Assembly: GCA_019203745.1 (NCBI GenBank)
Contig: CP078104.1
Coordinates: forward strand, 1,958,501 to 2,022,500
DNA length: 64,000 nucleotides
From: Chryseobacterium sp. E1
GTDB lineage: Bacteria; Bacteroidota; Bacteroidia; Flavobacteriales; Weeksellaceae
Direction of reading: 5' to 3'
Part shown: positions 50,908 to 62,611 of the stretch, piece by piece
How the letters are laid out: each line of letters starts with the position of its first letter
Numbering within the stretch: position 1 is the stretch's first letter
The notes under the pieces: generated by a model
Database searches by the model: none
Seen by the model: the letters and a program-made list of their open reading frames with translations, nothing else
Told to the model about the DNA's origin: nothing
Program-made: the position numbers and the translations under genes

Positions 50908-53900
50908 ATGAAAGGAAAATCGACGTACAAGATTTTTGCAGCAGTTCTCTGCCTTGCATCGGTTTATGCTTTCCCACGGGGATACCTGCCCCTGGACACG
51001 GGAATACAATTATTTCGAAATCTCACCAATCTGCAGCACCCTTTGTATATGATCTGGATCCTCTGATCGTTATGAATCAGAATGTACAGGAAAAAGGACT
51101 GGTTGTCATGAGCGGAAAGCTTATCAAGCCTGTAACCAGTGATCACGTAAAGTTATCTGTCAAGTACAAAGATACCCAGGGAAACTGGGTGACGGGATGG
51201 TGTAAAACATTATATTCTTATAACAGATATAATGAACAACTAAAAGCTATTTTTGAGCTTCCTGCATCTGCACAAAGTTCTTATGATCTGAAAGTAGAAC
51301 TCAGTTCAGACACCAATCTTACCAACTTCAGCAGCATTACCTGGGATAAAACAACAAGCCACTACAGATTTGGTGATTATAACAGCAGCAGCTGCGATCT
51401 GGATGAAAATGAGTACACCATACTCCTTACCCCTAAAAAGGAAGGTACACTTATCACAGACACCAGCGGAAAAGTGACGGGTATTAAAGACAGGGTTACT
51501 TCTGCCAATGCCTGGAACAAACTTGGCAACGTGATCATGGACAATAAAAAGGATGATGTCATATTTTCGCCTAAAAATCCGGCCACATTATTCGACAATA
51601 ATGGAATAAAATCGGTAAAAATGATCAACCAGGGTGCAGTAAGTGACACTTTAGGAGCTACCCCTGAGTTTATTTATCACGAAATGCCGGGCCATCCCAT
51701 CCCTTACCTGTACACTTATAATGATCCTGTGTATATGTTTGCCGGAAAATTCTCCATCAGCGGTATGTTACTGAAATTCAGCCAATGGCCGGGAGAACCC
51801 AATGGGCCGGGGTATCATAATTTCAAAAATCCTAATCAGCTTCAAAGCCGGTATTTCAATTTATATAATACTATTTTTGAAAAACTCTCTGATTTTATTG
51901 CAGACCAGGAACCGGTTGTGATTGTATCCAGCTTATCTACAGGCTTCAGGGTATACAAAAGTAACGGACAGTCTATCACCATAAAAAATGCAACGGGATA
52001 CAGTAATTACGGAGCATTATTTTTCGGATATGGAAATGATCAGGAAATGCCAGAAGAGGTCCCGGTTCTGAAAATTTAATTATTTCAAATACTCCTGAAG
52101 TAACCTTATACGGTATGGGAGCCTTGAGAAACGATGCTACAGAAAGTATTCAGACTGTGAGATCAATGGCTGATATTGAATCCGAGATTGCTAAATTTAT
52201 TAATTATGTAGGTATTTTTGGTGATGTCAAACTCAATGTTGAAGGATGTGCCAACTCATGCTATTCACTAAAGAGCGGTGCAGTTCCTGATAACAGCCCG
52301 ACAGACTGGACCAAAGCTCCGAACAGCTATATTTTTACAGGTAAGGATAAAACCGGCGGTAATGCAGACGGTCTTTACATCCCTGTGAAAAAGCCTATGA
52401 AATGTGGTCCAAAGGAGGTGAATTTATGATGAATGATAATGGTACATACACCAAAATTCCTGAGGGAGGAATTGCTAAGGCCGGACTTTACTGGGAAGAC
52501 GAACCAGGCTTGATAAAATCAGTAAACCTTGAAGGTACAGGAGAGACAGCCAAAATCAAAGTACTTGTAGACAGGATGAAAAAGGAAATGCAGTTGTTTC
52601 TTACAAAGTAAACGATCAGATCTATTGGACATGGCATATCTGGGCAACTGATGACCCTACCAACGGTAGTACTTATCATCAAGGATTTGAAGCCGATAAA
52701 GAGAACCAACAGATCACAGACTGGAAATGGATGGACAGAAACCTGGGGCAACCAATGCCAGCCTAGTAGGCCATGATTTCCACAAATCTGGAGGATTGCA
52801 GTACCAATGGGGAAGAAAGGATCCATTCCCATCCAATTACAAGGATCTTTCCGTATATACTATCAGAGGAGAAGTGGGGACATTAAAAGGTTCCGTTCCT
52901 TCAAAATACAGAGGAAATCTATATGCAACTTCTGACAATACCGGTTTTGATACGCCTAATGGCAACATCAGATACTCTATCAATAATCCGATCAATCTAA
53001 TCATCCCACCTGTTTATGTATACAAAATTGGAGAAACTCCAGCAAGTAATGGAGAAAATTATTTAATTCAGGGACCTGGTACAAATGACTGGGAAAGAAA
53101 AGAACAAACGACATGGTTCTCAAAAAATAAATATAAAATATTTGATAGCAGTAATCATTACGAAAATCAGACCTGGGACCTTTGGGGAGACACCCGTGGT
53201 GGAAAATGGGTAAACATGAACACTTCTAATGCAATAGTTGCCAAGGAAAGCAAGCAATACGCCATGAAATCTTCTTTTGATCCATGCCCATGCGGATGGA
53301 GGGTTCCTTCTTTCTATTCATCAGTAGATGCTGAACCTAAAACGAGCCCTTGGGGTAAAGCAGGAAGCATGAGTAATGTGGATATATCCCTAATACGATA
53401 AGTTCGCAATATCCAGGCATAAAGGTTTATCCAGGATATGGATTTGACTTAAGTAATGTAACGGATCGAAATCTAGGAATGTTACCTATCACTGGAAATT
53501 ATGAATATTATCCTCAGCCAATGACCTTAGCCAATCGTACCAGTGCACAGATTGATGGCTTAAGAGATGGCAATAAATTATATAAACAGCCATTCATAGG
53601 CTTTCAGGATCAGCATAGTGATGGAGCACTGCATGCCTCCACTTTCTTCTCGTCCATCAGTCCGGGAGAAACTCCTGTAACAGGAGCAAGAGGTCTTGTT
53701 CTCATATCTGACGCAGGAAATGTACCCAACCACTCAAGCGTAGGATGGCATAATATCGCATACAACCGTATTATTGAGGGAAACACCTATGAAACAAGGG
53801 CTGTACGTTGTATAAAAGACCCTAACAATGCTTATATGTCTACAGCATTTGAAACAGAATATGTTCCCTCATCTCCTGTACAATATTCTTTGGAAACTCT

Positions 53901-55936
53901 TAAGGAATGGACAAAAGATCCAAATAGCTACATTGAATATACCAACACTGCATTCAATGTACCAGCAGCTGATAAGGATATGATTATTGATATTCCTCTG
54001 AGAAAAGCATATGCAATGCACAGCCTCTATCTCTCAGAAAACAATGAAATGCCGATAGGAAATATCAAATCAACTTCTGTACAATGGACGACTGATAAAA
54101 ACTTGATTTCCGACATAAAAATCATTGGTGATACTGTAGAAAATTCAAAATTAAGAGTAACTCTTAACCAAGGCCGTACAGGTAATGCCGTAGTAGCATT
54201 TCATTTAGGAAATACAGGCTGGGCAAGCAGCGGAAATCCTGACCCGGTTCTTTGGAGCTGGCATATTTGGGCCCCTAGCACTGCCATACAAGAAAGTCCT
54301 GAATTTACTACCGAATCTATAGCAAATGATGGTATAAAAACAGCTAATGAACAATTTGTAAACCCAACAAACAGCTATTATGGAGTACCATTGAAGACAA
54401 TATTAATGGATAGAGACCTTGGAGCACTGATGCCATTCATTAACGAACATGTGGAAGCTTCTGCTGATACAGAAACTTCACCATTGGGATATCAAGCCTC
54501 TAATCCGTCTTCTGTGAACAGTTTACGAGTAGAACAAATCAAAAATAGTGGAGGACTACATTTCCAATGGGGAAGAAAAGATCCGATTCCTGTATTCTAT
54601 AATCCCGGAGGATTCTATAATTATCCACAAGTTTGGGTATCCGGAAGATTATCCAGACCTTTTAATACCTATAATGTGTACAGGCAAAGTAATCTTGTAG
54701 GCGGAGTTATACAGTATAGCGCAACTGACATTAACAATTCCAGCTATGTAAACAATTATACAAAGCCCTACAGTACTTACTCCAACAGCTCAAATGCTAA
54801 TGTATTACCTACGGATAACACTGCTTCAAAAATTAAAAAGTGCTAAAGTACTCTGTCAACAATCCATTTGTCTTCTTATATCAGACCGACGCAACCAAGT
54901 TTGATTGGGTTTCCGATGAAAATGGACTATTTACGGAAAGATGGGGTCATGCAGGAACAAAATCACCATATGACCCATGCCCTGCAGGATGGAGAATACC
55001 TGATCTACAAGGGACAGGAGTTGATGGAGTGAACATCTTTGATGGGTACTTAAGTTATGCAAAAGGAAATTCCCCATGGTTCTATAATGCCAAGTTTAAT
55101 ATCCTCCAGTCGAATGGAAGCTATAAAAGCTTTTACGGAATAGACCCAACCATTTCAAATACATTATCAGGGGTACCAAGTTATACACCAAACAATAGAG
55201 TTCACTTTGAAAACTATAATATTAATAAAGGAAACTACATAGGAGGATATGCCCGATCTACCGGAGCGAAAACAAATATAAGATATGGATTTGTCTTCAA
55301 TAAGCCTGGTTATAATATTGGAAACTTTTCAAACAATGGAATCAGAGGTTTTGCCGGAGGAAACAATATGGATGGCATTAATAGTGCAGACACTTCTTAT
55401 GCGAACTTTTACAAATCAGGAATTTGGACTTCTTCCGCTTTAGGAAATGGATCAGGTAAAGCTGTGGGAATGTATTTTAATTCAGAAGGAGGGCAAACTA
55501 CAACCACTTCTCCACTGAACGTAATCTATTATTTCACACCAACCTATGATTTTAATCCACAGGCAGGAATGTCTTGCCGTTGTTCCAAAATCCAGTATGA
55601 TGGTGCAGGTAATGAGATAGCCAGATACGATCCTAACGCCATTGCTGTTCCTAAGGATGCACTAAAAAAGCATCAGCATCTCTTGAGAGAGCAAAAGTGG
55701 AAGAAATGGTTGTAAAAGACAAACTGACTGTTTATCCGAATCCGGTAAAAAATATGCTTTACATTAAACCGAATGAGCCTAAAGAATATTATTACCAGAT
55801 CTACAACATGTCCGGACAGATGATCAAATCCGGTAAATTTGAAAATGAAAAGACTGATTTATCTTCTTTAATATCGGGAGCTTATTTAGTAAGAATCAAT
55901 AATTCTGAAACATTGGTGAAGATTATCAAAGAATAA
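50908..55936 (+). CDS. Very large T9SS-exported protein with two FISUMP-like modules, frameshifted
   Basis: Reconstructed protein of about 1,676 residues. It has a signal peptide (KGKSTYKIFAAVLCLASVYA) and a C-terminal type A T9SS sorting domain (DKLTVYPNPVKNMLYIK, ending ETLVKIIKE), so it should be exported and held on the cell surface or released. The first third is a beta-rich region of no known family. Two homologous modules follow, about 52230-53830 and 53860-55620. Each has W-x-W-H-I-W, M-D-R-(N/D)-L-G-A, GGL-(Q/H)-(Y/F)-QWGRKDP, DPCPxGWRxP and a final R-C-(I/S)-K motif, as in FISUMP and Bacteroides fimbrial-tip-like domains. Breaks lie near 50978, 52072, 52395, 52585, 52745, 53390, 54836 and 55685. 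A carbohydrate- or host-binding role is inference. Confidence 0.82.
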
Positions 55937-55956
55937 TAATCTGTTATAATCAGATG

Positions 55957-55985
55957 AATCCGGCCCCTTTCGGGGCCGGATTTTT
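55957..55985 (+). terminator. Strong rho-independent terminator after the large T9SS protein
   Basis: AATCCGGCCCC and GGGGCCGGATT form a perfect 11-bp GC-rich stem with a TTTC loop, followed by TTTTTTTATA. Confidence 0.93.
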
Positions 55986-56004
55986 TTATATAAAGTGAAA
56001 ATTT

Positions 56005-56612
56005 CTAGCTCACCATCCTTAGATTCCTGTTAATAATATAGGCAACCAATACATTGGGAACCCAGCACAGCCATGCTACTATTATATAAGCACCGACAGG
56101 GTCATGGGTAATATTCTTCAGCAACGGATACCATAATCTAAGCGTTACAGCAGCAAAAGTACAGGCATAACTATAGATCATGAATTGCCTATGCCTGATC
56201 ATCTCTTTTTTTTGTATAGATAAAACTCCCATAAGCGCTGTGATCAGCCAGATGAAGCCAAGGCAGATAAACCCCGCTGCTGAAACCACTCCCCCATTGG
56301 CATAAAATCCCATATATATAGCAGACACGGAACTGATGAGTACCGACACCACATAAATCTTCCCAATGGATCTATGCACTTGTATATACTTATTCCTGAA
56401 GGACTCCCCAAACTGACGCCAGCCAATAAAAAGAGCCAGCCCTCCAAAAATAATATGAGCAAAAATGCAGTTTTCCAGATAATATGATGAAGAAGCTCAG
56501 GAGATTTGGAACCCAGGAAAGTATGCTGATGATCCACGAAAGCATAGATCAAAGGATAAGCGCCGATTAATAATGCAAATACGCACATGATCACAAATAA
56601 TAACTTTTTCAT
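56005..56612 (-). CDS. DUF2306-type membrane protein, one frameshift
   Basis: About 202 residues with six hydrophobic segments, matching the DUF2306 family (function unknown). It starts KKLLFVIMCVFALLIGAYPL. Typical features are the VHRSIGKIYVV motif after the third segment, IWLITALMGVLSI, and KKEMIRHRQFMIYSYACTFA with two conserved His residues, giving a haem-b561-like arrangement. Near 56415 a lost base shifts the frame between ALFIGWRQFGE-type residues and RNKYIQVHRS. It is a lone minus-strand gene between two terminated plus-strand or minus-strand units. Confidence 0.75.
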
Positions 56613-56863
56613 AAGGGCAGTTCAATTTTCTGTAAAAATGAGGATTACAAAGGTTTCAATTGTTCCAAAATGAAAGGTGGAACCTATTTATTTTGTTGCA
56701 AGAAGGACTGAAGCCGGGTTGGAAGCTATTGAAATGAAGGCATAACCAGGGTCCACTTCCATTAACTTTTCCAGAGATAAATATTCAAACTGTACACGAA
56801 TGTTAAAATCAATAACTATAATAACTGCATCTAACTTTACAACCATTCAGAATTATAAGCGTC

Positions 56864-57998
56864 TTATTCCATATCAATACTCCGGCTTCGTAAAAACTCA
56901 CGGGGAGAACAATCCATATATTTCTTAAAGTTCCGGTTAAACGAAGTTTTAGAATTGAATCCACTTTCAAAAGCCAGGGAAAGAATTGTAAATTTTTGAT
57001 TTTCTGGAAGGCAGGCTATTCTTTTAAACTCTTCAATCCTCTGCCGGTTGATATAATCATAAAAGTTCTTTTCTTCCATCGTATTTATCGTCTGAGATAG
57101 GATATTGGGATGAACATCCAACAGTTGGGCAACATAATTCAGATTAAGTTCAGGGTCTTTATATAACTTTTCCTGCTCCATTCTATGTGTCAGTTTTTCA
57201 TAAATCTCCTGTATTGCATCATCTCCCGGGGAAGTTTTCTGATACTTTATGATTTCAGGAAGATTATCGTTGGCCGGTTTTTCTTCAACACCCTCTGATT
57301 CAGCAGCCAGATTTAAAATACCAACACGGCTGATTCCGAAATAAGCTGCCACCAGAATAAACAGAACCACTATCGAAAAAAATTAAAATATCATTTCTTA
57401 CTATAACAGCAATCCATATCAGTGCCATTCCGACAATAAGATAATATATCCAGTTCATATTCATTTTCTCAGTATTTGAATATTGGTCGGAAAGACCTTT
57501 CTTATATGTTCTCATTGCAAAAAGGCTCAATCCTATATAAAGGATTCCAGAGAAGATCATCAGATATTTGAGGACAGTACTCAATAATTTGTACCCGTCA
57601 CCTCCATTCTTATGAATAATCAACCTGTCCCAGGGAGAGAGCATTAAAAGTTGAGATAGGCTCAGAGCAACTATAAAAATCGGGACCGAGTGCAATAACC
57701 AGATCTTTTACCGATCTTGCTTCCCGTCACAGAGAGTACATACAAATACAACATAGGGCCATGAATGAAGGGAAGTAAAACTTCATAACCCAGGAAATAA
57801 GGGAATTTTACATAGCTGCCTGAAAAAAATAAGATAAAAAAATAAGATGTATACCTATTATCAGGAACCAGACTGCCAACAGGTAATCTGCCATTATTTT
57901 TTTCGCTTTCCGGCGATCAGGAATGCAGAAAAACAGGCAATAAAAATTCCTGCCCAATAAAACAAAGGAGATAATGTCTGAAAATCAGAATCCTGCAT
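56864..57998 (-). CDS. Membrane-anchored AraC-family transcriptional regulator, frameshifted
   Basis: About 378 residues. The N-terminal half, from MQDSDFQTLSPLFYWAGIF at 57998, has about seven hydrophobic segments (for example FYWAGIFIACFSAFLIA and NMNWIYYLIVGMALIWIAVI). The C-terminal half is an AraC DNA-binding domain: NYVAQLLDVHPNILSQTINT, FYDYINRQRIEEFKRI, ILSLAFESGFNSKTSFNRNF and KKYMDCSPREFLRSR. This membrane-AraC layout is common in flavobacteria, where a signal is sensed at the membrane. Breaks lie near 57830, 57690 and 57385. The target is unknown; DUF2306 downstream is a candidate. Confidence 0.8.
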
Positions 57999-58385
57999 AG
58001 ACGCTATTGGCTTAAAATCAAGGTTTTAATTTATTCATTTTTCCGGATACAAAACGATAGTTTTCTAACCTATTTCCGGTAAATATGATTTTATTGAAAA
58101 AATTAAGAATATTTTAATTCACAATCCTCAATTTATAATTTATACTTCGTAATTTTATCATAGTTTTTTAAACGTTTGAGTTATCAGGAAGCAGCTATCC
58201 ACTGTAAAGCAAAGCATACCGGAATATTAGACATGATTTTAAGCATATTTTAATATTAAACTTTGTTAAAAGTGATTAATTCTTCTGTAAAAAGTATATT
58301 TTTGCACAATTATTGATTTAGTCTATTGATTTTAAAAATAATTTAAACGAAATAAATAATTATAAACCTTTAAAAATTTAAAATT
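57999..58385. other. Intergenic region between divergent AraC gene and carbonic anhydrase operon
   Basis: 387 bp, AT-rich, no open frame of note. It contains the TATTTTTG box for the carbonic anhydrase (58297-58304). No clear operator, repeat or RNA was recognised. Confidence 0.6.
58297..58304 (+). promoter_or_regulatory. -7 box of the carbonic anhydrase-SulP operon
   Basis: TATTTTTG, matching TAnnTTTG, with a leader of roughly 75 nt before the ATG at 58386. A clear TTG at -33 is not seen. Confidence 0.45.
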
Positions 58386-59054
58386 ATGTCACAATCGTAC
58401 GAAGTTATTTTTGAAAACAATAGAAAATGGGTAGAATCTAAAGTTTCAGAAGATCCTAATTTCTTCCACGAGCTGGCAAAAACTCAGCATCCTGACTATC
58501 TGTATATCGGATGTTCAGACAGCAGAGCCACAGCAGAAGAATTGATGGGTGCAAAGCCGGGAGAGGTTTTCGTTCACAGAAACATTGCCAATGTGGTCAA
58601 TACTTTAGACATGAGCTCCACAGCAGTGATCCAATACGCAGTAGAGCATCTGAAGGTAAAGCACATTGTGGTATGTGGACACTACAATTGCGGCGGAGTA
58701 AAAGCAGCGATGACTCCTCAGGATTTAGGATTATTAAATCCGTGGCTGAGAAACATCCGTGATGTTTACAGATTGCACCAGACTGAGCTTGATGCTATCG
58801 AAGACGAGGACAAACGTTATGACAGGCTTGTAGAACTTAATGTTCAGGAGCAGTGTATCAACGTAATTAAAATGGCTTGTGTACAGGAAAGATATATTTT
58901 AGAAGAACAACCTATTGTACACGGCTGGGTATTTGACCTTAGAACAGGTAAGATTATTGATCTGGAAATTGATTTTGAGAAAACCTTAAAAGATATCCAG
59001 AAAATCTACAACCTTACAGGTTCTGATTGGGTAATGAGCAGAAAGACCAAATAG
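58386..59054 (+). CDS. can: Beta-class carbonic anhydrase
   Basis: Interconverts CO2 and bicarbonate in the cytoplasm. It is an intact 222-residue enzyme of beta class. Zinc ligands Cys43 and Asp45 with Arg47 (IGCSDSRATAEELMG), and His99 and Cys102 (CGHYNCGGVKAA) are all present. NIANVVNTLDMSSTAVIQYA is also typical. It is the first gene of a plus-strand unit with a small secreted protein, a SulP transporter and a second carbonic anhydrase, which suggests a joint role in bicarbonate supply or pH control. Confidence 0.95.
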   Translation: MSQSYEVIFENNRKWVESKVSEDPNFFHELAKTQHPDYLYIGCSDSRATAEELMGAKPGEVFVHRNIANVVNTLDMSSTAVIQYAVEHLKVKHIVVCGHYNCGGVKAAMTPQDLGLLNPWLRNIRDVYRLHQTELDAIEDEDKRYDRLVELNVQEQCINVIKMACVQERYILEEQPIVHGWVFDLRTGKIIDLEIDFEKTLKDIQKIYNLTGSDWVMSRKTK

Positions 59055-59076
59055 TCTTTCCAAAAAGAATGTAAGA

Positions 59077-59376
59077 ATGAAATTCTGGAGTATTATTGTA
59101 TTAACGTTTTTTCTGAATTTTACGGCGCTGCCAAGCATTGCTGCGGTAGCAGGCTGGGATATTCTGAGAACGAATATAATAGTGAATGAAGAAGAACCCC
59201 ATTCTCACCCATCCTCATTTATTGTATACGAAAAGACCCTTCCAAAACCTTTGGATGTTTTTGACTATCTGAAGTTTTCCGAACCTGATCTTCAGGGCAT
59301 GTCTTTTGTGCTGATAGATGATTCTTTTCATCTGTCACCTTTACTCACTATATTTTCTCCGCCTCCGGAAGCTTAA
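59077..59376 (+). CDS. Small secreted protein of unknown function in the carbonate operon
   Basis: Intact protein of 99 residues with a signal peptide (KFWSIIVLTFFLNFTALPSI). The mature part has a His-rich stretch EEEPHSHPSSFIVYEKT and ends in PPPEA, with no membrane segment. Starting 22 bp after the carbonic anhydrase stop, it is probably co-transcribed. The histidines could bind metal such as zinc, but this is only a suggestion. No family recognised. Confidence 0.7.
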   Translation: MKFWSIIVLTFFLNFTALPSIAAVAGWDILRTNIIVNEEEPHSHPSSFIVYEKTLPKPLDVFDYLKFSEPDLQGMSFVLIDDSFHLSPLLTIFSPPPEA

Positions 59377-59523
59377 TTTTTAAGTATAATTAGATTATTT
59401 TTTATTGTATTCATGCCATTTCCGGCACTGAATGCTTTGCATGTACTTTTAAATTAATTTTCCAATCTTTTATAATTGATTATTTAAGAATAAATCGATC
59501 AGTTATAGCATTTTCAAGAAATC

Positions 59524-61113
59524 ATGAAAAAACATCATTATTAGGAGGAATCAAGGAGAATTTCCTTCAGGGCTCGTTGTATTCTTAGTGGCACTACCGT
59601 TGTGCTTAGGAATCGCTTTAGCTTCCGGTGCCCCACCATTATCCGGGATCATTGCCGGAATTGTAGGCGGACTGGTTGTAGGTTTTATGAGTAATTCAAA
59701 CATCTCTGTTTCCGGGCCTGCAGCAGGTCTTACCGCTATTGTCTTAACGGCGATTACAGATCTTGGCGCATTTGAACTTTTCCTGTGTGCAGGGATTATT
59801 GCAGGACTGATCCAGCTGATTCTGGGATTTGTAAGAGCGGGAAGTATTTCAAACTATTTCCCCAACAACGTTATTGAAGGAATGCTTGCCGCCATTGGTA
59901 TCATTATCATTTTAAAACAAATTCCTCATGCGTTGGGATTTGACAAAGATTATGAAGGAAACCAGTCTCTTTTCAGTAACGGAATCAATTTGAATTATTT
60001 TACAGAACTGTTTGGTGCCATCCATATTGGAGCTATCATTGTAACATTAGTATCTGTAGGAATTCTTATTGCATGGGATAAAATTCCTGCACTGAGAAGA
60101 ATGAAAATGCTTCCGGGTGCCCTGGTAGCAGTAGTAGCCGGTATTCTTCTGAATGAAGTATTCAAATTGTCCGGAAGCTCACTGGCAATCGGTAAAGAAC
60201 ATTTGGTACTTTTACCTGTACCCCAGACTCTGGATGATTTTAAAAATCTGATCACTATGCCTGATTTCGGAGGGTTTACCAATCCAAAAGTATGGATTGT
60301 AGGAGCAACTATTGCCATTGTAGCTTCTATAGAAACCCTGCTTTGTATTGAAGCATCAGACAGACTAGACAAACAGAGAAGAATTACGGATACCAACCTT
60401 GAACTTAAAGCCCAGGGAATAGGAAACCTGGTGAGCTCATTCATTGGTGGACTTCCAATGACCTCAGTAGTGGTAAGAAGTTCTGCAAATGCCAACGCAG
60501 GAGCAACCTCTAAACTTTCTGCCATGATTCATGGTGTATTGCTTTTAGTGTGCGTGCTTTCCATTCCTTTTATTCTTAACCTGATCCCGCTGGCAACTCT
60601 TGCTGCCGTATTGATCCTGGTAGGATATAAACTGGCTAAGCCTGCTACATTCAAGCATTTCTGGCATCTTGAAAATTCCAGTTTGTACCATTCGTGGCAA
60701 CAGTTATCGCTGTGGTGGCCACCGACTTATTAAAAGGGGTAGGAATTGGGCTTGCCATCTCTATTTTCTATATTCTTCAGGGAAATATGAAAAGAGCTTA
60801 TTATCTGAGCAGAGAAAAACTGGATGATGCAGACGGGATTAAAATTAAACTCGCTGAAGAAGTTTCATTCTTAAATAAAGCAGCCATTAAAAAGACACTT
60901 AAAAATATCAAACCGAACTCTACCGTGATTATTGACGCCAGAGAAACATCATACATCGCTACAGATGTACTGGAAATGATTCAGGATTTTGCCAATATCC
61001 GGGCGAAAGAGGAAGACATCAACGTGGAACTCTTAGGCTTTAAAACTTCATACAGAGATTATGAAAGAAGCCAGGATTCTCACATTCTGATCACCCACAA
61101 AAGAGCAATGTAA
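59524..61113 (+). CDS. SulP-family inorganic anion transporter with STAS-like tail, frameshifted
   Basis: Inner-membrane transporter for an anion such as bicarbonate or sulfate. The start is at 59524 (MKKTSLLGGIKENFPSG, after small breaks near 59530 and 59562). The family signature appears as LVVFLVALPLCLGIALASG-type residues and ISVSGPAAGLTAIVLTAI. About ten membrane segments are visible, plus a SVVVRSSANANAGATSKLS region. A break near 60683 leads to FVATVIAVVATDLLKGVGIG and a cytoplasmic STAS-like end (NSTVIIDARETSYIATDVLE). Since it is flanked by two carbonic anhydrases, bicarbonate (as in BicA) is the best guess. Confidence 0.88.
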
Positions 61114-61167
61114 GCTCATTGATCATCAATTATTTTTTAACTTTAAAATCAAAACAATACAATTCAT

Positions 61168-61803
61168 ATGAAAGCACATACATACGAAACTCAATCGACT
61201 ATTACTCCTGAAAAAGCATTAGAATTTTTAAAAGAAGGAAACCAAAGGTTCGTTAATAACCTGAAGGCTAACAGAGATCTTCTTGAGCAGGTAAATGCTA
61301 CCCGTGAAGGACAGTGGCCTTTTGCTGTGGTTCTAAGCTGTATAGACAGCCGTACTTCTGCAGAACTGATCTTTGACCAGGGATTGGGAGATGTTTTCAG
61401 TATCAGAATTGCCGGTAACTTTGTCAATCAGGATATTCTGGGTTCAATGGAATTCGGATGTAATGTAGCCGGTTCAAAGCTTATCGTAGTTTTAGGACAT
61501 ACTAAATGCGGAGCTTTAAAAGGAGGACTTGATGCTGCACAGATTGAAGGATTGGGAATGGATAACCTGAACCACCTGATCAATCATTTTACCCCTATCA
61601 TCAATGAAGTGATTGAGGAAAATGAAGAGCGTTCATCTAAAAACAGCTCTCTTCTGGAAAGGCTTAATCACCAGAACGTAAAAAATGCGATTGAAGAAAT
61701 CCGTAAGCAAAGCTCAACGCTTAGAACCCTTGAACAGGAGGGTAAAATCAAAATCGTTGGAGCCAATTACGATGTTGAAACAGGTGCTGTAAGCTGGTTG
61801 TAA
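61168..61803 (+). CDS. Second beta-class carbonic anhydrase
   Basis: Intact 211-residue enzyme with zinc ligands Cys58, Asp60 and Arg62 (VVLSCIDSRTSAELIFDQ), and His111 and Cys114 (LGHTKCGALKGG). It differs considerably from the first enzyme and belongs to a different beta subclade (INHFTPIINEVIEENEER insertion). It follows SulP by 54 bp. Two distinct carbonic anhydrases around one anion transporter suggest that CO2/bicarbonate balance is tuned with transport. Confidence 0.94.
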   Translation: MKAHTYETQSTITPEKALEFLKEGNQRFVNNLKANRDLLEQVNATREGQWPFAVVLSCIDSRTSAELIFDQGLGDVFSIRIAGNFVNQDILGSMEFGCNVAGSKLIVVLGHTKCGALKGGLDAAQIEGLGMDNLNHLINHFTPIINEVIEENEERSSKNSSLLERLNHQNVKNAIEEIRKQSSTLRTLEQEGKIKIVGANYDVETGAVSWL

Positions 61804-61893
61804 AACTATTCTTCCGGTTTCAGCCACCGCAAAACTATACAATATAATCTAACTCAGATAAACTGATTGGAAATTAATTATAAAAAGTGCATC

Positions 61894-61927
61894 AAAGGCC
61901 ATCGGAGATCCGATGGCCTTTATTTTT
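61894..61927 (+). terminator. Strong terminator after the carbonic anhydrase unit
   Basis: AAAGGCCATCGG (61894-61905) and CCGATGGCCTTT (61910-61921) form a perfect 12-bp stem with an AGAT loop, followed by a T-run (ATTTTTTTG). Confidence 0.93.
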
Positions 61928-62611
61928 TTGTTTTTCATGTTAAAGCATGTAAATAATACATCTATTTATATGTCAAGCGGTAAAAATTATATATTTCATT
62001 TTGAAGAGATTTATTATAAATTATCAAAGATTTATCATATATTGGTGTTATTATTTTTATTAAAATTCACTATTAGATCAGTACTAAAAAAACTATAAAT
62101 ATGGATAATTTATAATGTATTAAACATTTTTTTGTGTAATATGAAAAAAGACACGACATGGTTTGTCGCTATGAAGCAATAGCTTTGTTACAAGAAAAAC
62201 TAAAAATAACATCTCAAAATAAAAAGAATATGAATACAATCTGAAATTCTTATCGCAAAAACTGATTTTGGTCTATAACCAAAAAATTATCGCAGATGAA
62301 TGAAGAAATTATTTCTATGTATAATTTCTTGTATGCACAAGTAAGAGTACTCTTTACTTCTTTTGACCAGGCCTTTAAAGGTTAAGATCTATCACACTAC
62401 CTATTTTTATACCCTGATTTCACTTGGGTAATTATCTTTCACCCTAAAAAACAAAATGTATGATTACAATCTATCTATCTGGATAACAATTTCCTGTCGC
62501 AAAGAAAACTTTAAGTATAATGATAACTCCCATTCATTGGAATAAACAAATCTACTTTTATCTTTAAAAACAAAACAAAATGAAAAAACTTTATTGGAGT
62601 ACATCTTCTAA
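61928..62611. other. AT-rich 684-bp gap before the T9SS/SpvB pair
   Basis: No credible gene. The only open frame of about 60 codons (61913-62098) overlaps the terminator and lacks a ribosome-binding site. A TACTTTTA near 62553 is close to a -7 box but has no TTG at the right distance. I see no repeat, RNA or attachment site. Confidence 0.55.

Noticed and set aside
57999..58385. A second riboswitch or RNA upstream of the first carbonic anhydrase
   Set aside because: No conserved aptamer core or strong hairpin was seen; only a -7 box is supportable.
61913..62098. 61-codon open frame after the carbonic anhydrase terminator
   Set aside because: It overlaps the terminator T-run, has no ribosome-binding site and reads as low-complexity AT-rich peptide.
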